A stretch of DNA of 64,000 nt. Origin: Vibrio gangliei (GTDB taxonomy: Bacteria > Pseudomonadota > Gammaproteobacteria > Enterobacterales > Vibrionaceae). Position 1 is the stretch's first letter. Every line of letters starts with the position of its first letter. The notes below the pieces were generated by a model. It was not told the DNA's origin and did not search any database. It saw nothing but the letters and a program-made list of their open reading frames with translations. Below, piece after piece: positions 61,672 to 64,000 of the stretch. A program made the position numbers and the translations under genes. Location: positions 1,860,001-1,924,000 of the forward strand of contig NZ_AP021869.1 of NCBI RefSeq assembly GCF_026001925.1, given 5' to 3'.

Positions 61672-63015
61672 ATGGCCTCTATGACCTGGAAGGCAACCAT
61701 ACAAACCTACCTAGATAAACGTCTACTGTGGGTATTCATGTTAGGTTGTTCTAGCGGCTTTCCTTGGGTATTAATCGGCTCAAATATGTCAGGCTGGCTT
61801 GCGGATGCCGGTCTCACTCGTTCAACCATTGGTTATTTTGGCGCCGTGTTTGCGGTTTATGCGATTAACTTTCTGTGGGCACCATTGATTGACCGAGTCA
61901 AAATCCCCCTGCTGCATGCGTGGCTAGGTCAGCGCCGCAGTTGGATTTTGTTATGCCAAGCCATCATGTTGGCCTGCACGTTTTTGTTAGCGAGTTTACA
62001 CCCTGCAAATAATTTGATTCTTATTTCTGCTTTAGCGCTCGCCATTTCGACCGCTTCAGCCACACAAGATATCGCCATTGATGCTTTTCGTATTGATACC
62101 TTTCCTAAAAGTAACAACAGCAAACTACCACAAGCGTCAGCCATGGCCGTGATCGGTTGGTGGACGGGTTATTCGTTACCTGGCTACCTGGCATTTTCCA
62201 ATGCCGATGCTTATGGCTGGAACACCGTGTATTACGGGATGACAGTGGTCATTGTTTTATTAATGTTGTTCACTTTGCTGACCGGTGAACCTGAAACTCA
62301 TCGCGATGAATTACAGCAACAAGCTGAAAAACGTCATGCAAAAGTGGTCAACTCCAAAGTCGCCGCTTGGCTTACCGTGACCGTGGTTGAACCCTTCTTA
62401 GACTTTTTCCGTCGCAACGGGGTTGGGGTCGCCGTCACACTGTTATTGTTTGTCTTCTTATTCAAAATCGGTGAAGCATTCTTAGGTCGAATGTCGATTG
62501 TGTTTTACAAAGAGATTGGCTTTAGTAACGAGCAAATTGGCGAATACTCCAAATTAATTGGTTGGGGTGCAACTATGCTATTTACCTTTGTGGGCAGTAT
62601 GTTTAACGTGCGCTTTGGTATCGTTAAAGGCTTGATGATGGGTGGCATTGCGATGGCGAGCAGTAACTTGATGTTTGCTTGGATTGCCTCAGTTGGCCCG
62701 AATGAACATCTCCTGCTTGCTACCGTATTAGTCGACAACTTCACCACCGCCTTTTCGACCGTCGCATTTGTGTCTTTCCTAACCGTGCTCACCGGACAGG
62801 CATTTTCCGCCACCCAATATGCACTACTTGCCTCGTTAGGCAACTTTGGCCGCACCACCCTTGCTTCTTTCAGCGGTGAACTTGCCGATAGCCTCAACAG
62901 CTGGCCATTATTCTTCGTGATTACCGCCTTAATGGTGATCCCAAGCTTGATCATGTTGTACTCACTGCGTCACTATTTCCACAATTTACTCGAAAAAGCG
63001 CGAAACCAAGAGTAA
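61672..63015 (+). CDS. ampG: AmpG-type muropeptide permease
   Basis: This 447-aa MFS transporter imports anhydro-muropeptides for cell-wall recycling. It has about twelve membrane segments, with GCSSGFPWVLIGSNMSGWLADAGLTRSTIG seen as LGCSSGFPWVLIGSNMSGWL and TASATQDIAIDAFRID in the fourth or fifth helix region, hallmarks of AmpG. The start at 61672 follows AAGGAGT; an upstream TTG (61651) is unlikely. In other bacteria AmpG activity also feeds beta-lactamase induction. Confidence 0.92.
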   Translation: MASMTWKATIQTYLDKRLLWVFMLGCSSGFPWVLIGSNMSGWLADAGLTRSTIGYFGAVFAVYAINFLWAPLIDRVKIPLLHAWLGQRRSWILLCQAIMLACTFLLASLHPANNLILISALALAISTASATQDIAIDAFRIDTFPKSNNSKLPQASAMAVIGWWTGYSLPGYLAFSNADAYGWNTVYYGMTVVIVLLMLFTLLTGEPETHRDELQQQAEKRHAKVVNSKVAAWLTVTVVEPFLDFFRRNGVGVAVTLLLFVFLFKIGEAFLGRMSIVFYKEIGFSNEQIGEYSKLIGWGATMLFTFVGSMFNVRFGIVKGLMMGGIAMASSNLMFAWIASVGPNEHLLLATVLVDNFTTAFSTVAFVSFLTVLTGQAFSATQYALLASLGNFGRTTLASFSGELADSLNSWPLFFVITALMVIPSLIMLYSLRHYFHNLLEKARNQE

Positions 63016-63037
63016 TCCTCACTAAATCCATTCGCAT

Positions 63038-63077
63038 AAAAAACACCCAAGGCAAGCGGTTGCCTTGGGTGTTTTTT
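63038..63077. terminator. Bidirectional rho-independent terminator after ampG
   Basis: AACACCCAAGGCAA pairs with TTGCCTTGGGTGTT around a GCGG loop, flanked by A6 on the left and T6 on the right (63038-63077). Confidence 0.92.
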
Positions 63078-63288
63078 GCTCTAAACTCAAAAATCTATAC
63101 AGTTTTTAGTAACAAGTTCCATCAAAGATCTCATTAACGTGATTACCATCACAATTTATTTTACAGTTTGCAGGTTTTGTCACTTACAAATGAGAGGGGA
63201 ACAGATATTATCTGCACCACTTTGAAAGCCCACATCGATAATCGGTGTAAATACATTTTAAATTTAGATAAAAAGAGAGCCCCAACTC

Positions 63289-64000
63289 ATGCGTAAAACA
63301 CTTTTAGCTCTTAGTCTTGTTGCTGCTTCGGCGCCAGTATTAGCTGCGGACTACTCAGACGACATCCACAAGAACGACTATAAGTTCGTAAACTTTAACC
63401 TAATGTATTCTGTTGGTGAAAAACCAGAAGCCAGCACAGGTTCAAACGCTCACGATTATTTAGAGATGGAATTTGGTGGTCGCTCAGGAATTTTCGACTT
63501 ATACGGTTACGTAGATGTATTCAACCTATTAAGCAACGATGATGCTGACGATACCGATAAAGCAAATGGTCAAAAAGACAAGATCTTCATGAAATTTGCG
63601 CCTCGTATGTCTATCGATGCTATGACGGGTTACGATCTTTCATTCGGCCCTGTGCAAGAGCTATATGTAGCATCACTATTTGAATGGGATGGTGGCCGTG
63701 ACACGACTTTTGGTGTTAACACTCAAAAAATTGGTCTAGGTTCTGACATCAATATGCCTTGGTTTGGCAAAATGGGCTTAAACCTATACGCGACTTACGA
63801 TTCAAACAAAAATGACTGGAATGGTTACCAAATTTCGACTAACTGGTTCAAGCCTTTCTACTCATTCAGCAACGGTAGCTTCATCGCATACCAAGGCTAC
63901 ATTGATTACCAATTTGGCATGAAAGATGAGTACGCAACGGCATCAAATGGTGGTGCAATGTTCAACGGCCTTTACTGGCATAATGAGCGCTTTGCAGTCG
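63289..64000 (+). CDS. ompK: Outer membrane protein OmpK / nucleoside-specific channel family, cut by the window end
   Basis: The frame begins MRKTLLALSLVAASAPVLAA at 63289, a signal peptide with cleavage after ALA, and runs without stop to the window end (237 codons). The mature part shows beta-barrel strands with alternating aromatics: FVNFNLMYSVGE, LYGYVDVFNLL, KIFMKFAPRMSID, NLYATYDSNK. This matches OmpK of Vibrio, a relative of Tsx and the receptor for vibriophage KVP40. A separate terminator precedes it, so it is a monocistronic gene. Confidence 0.9.
   Translation, partial: MRKTLLALSLVAASAPVLAADYSDDIHKNDYKFVNFNLMYSVGEKPEASTGSNAHDYLEMEFGGRSGIFDLYGYVDVFNLLSNDDADDTDKANGQKDKIFMKFAPRMSIDAMTGYDLSFGPVQELYVASLFEWDGGRDTTFGVNTQKIGLGSDINMPWFGKMGLNLYATYDSNKNDWNGYQISTNWFKPFYSFSNGSFIAYQGYIDYQFGMKDEYATASNGGAMFNGLYWHNERFAV

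Noticed and set aside
1..64000. tRNA or rRNA genes
   Set aside because: I saw no cloverleaf-forming sequence with typical T-loop GGTTCRANTCC, and the island ends lie in dinB and not in a tRNA gene.

Overview
The window looks like a Vibrio chromosome or that of a very close relative. The backbone genes match the Vibrio order pepD - dinB - nqrM - apbE - nqrFEDCBA - bolA - rlmG - yajG-type lipoprotein - cyclophilin - ampG - ompK, and an AT-leaning integron full of VCR-like attC sites is present.

Layout. 1-4.8 kb is backbone: an acetyltransferase fragment, the purine salvage pair gpt and an AzgA-type permease behind a PurR-like palindrome, and pepD with an in-frame 207-bp tandem duplication near its start. 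51.0-64 kb is also backbone: the Na+-translocating NADH:quinone reductase operon with its maturation genes, then bolA, rlmG, a lipoprotein/PPIase pair, ampG and the start of ompK.

Between these lies one large insertion. The backbone dinB (DNA polymerase IV) is split: its promoter, LexA box and first 14 codons are at 50874-50965, while the rest of the gene is at 4822-5840. The intervening 45 kb (5841-50873) is a genomic island. One end carries a complete, diverged dinB with its own LexA box. The other end carries a four-gene overlapping operon with two recognisable tyrosine-recombinase-like proteins (406 and 932 aa), a 757-aa partner and a 194-aa protein. Next to that lies an uncharacterised SF2-helicase module with an XRE regulator, a plausible defence system.

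The island is nested like Russian dolls. An IS3-family element (7255-8182 plus 40989-41268, CTT target duplication) is split by a Tn7-like transposon shell (8183-40988, 5-bp duplication TCTGC). The shell's ends carry spaced 18-bp TnsB-type sites, but no tns genes are inside. Its cargo is a thiol-redox set (DsbD/ScsB-like, TlpA-like), an azoreductase with a MocR regulator, a group II intron, and a 20-cassette integron whose integrase resembles IntI2, the integrase of Tn7 class 2 integrons, and is preceded by a LexA box. An additional 8.3-kb block of regulators, exporters and a methyltransferase lies between two copies of the Tn7-like right end. Two identical IS1111-type elements sit at exactly the same position in two attC sites, and each carries a downstream non-coding region that looks like a target-specifying (seek/bridge) RNA.

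How the parts work together. Three LexA boxes link DNA damage to the orphaned dinB promoter, the island dinB and the integron integrase, so an SOS response could raise mutagenic polymerase and cassette shuffling together. The cassettes mostly encode small stand-alone enzymes (three acetyltransferases, two LysE exporters, DinB/DUF1993-fold proteins, SnoaL-like, glyoxalase-fold, RidA-like, PaiB-like, HAD, NIPSNAP); I recognise no classical antibiotic-resistance gene among them.
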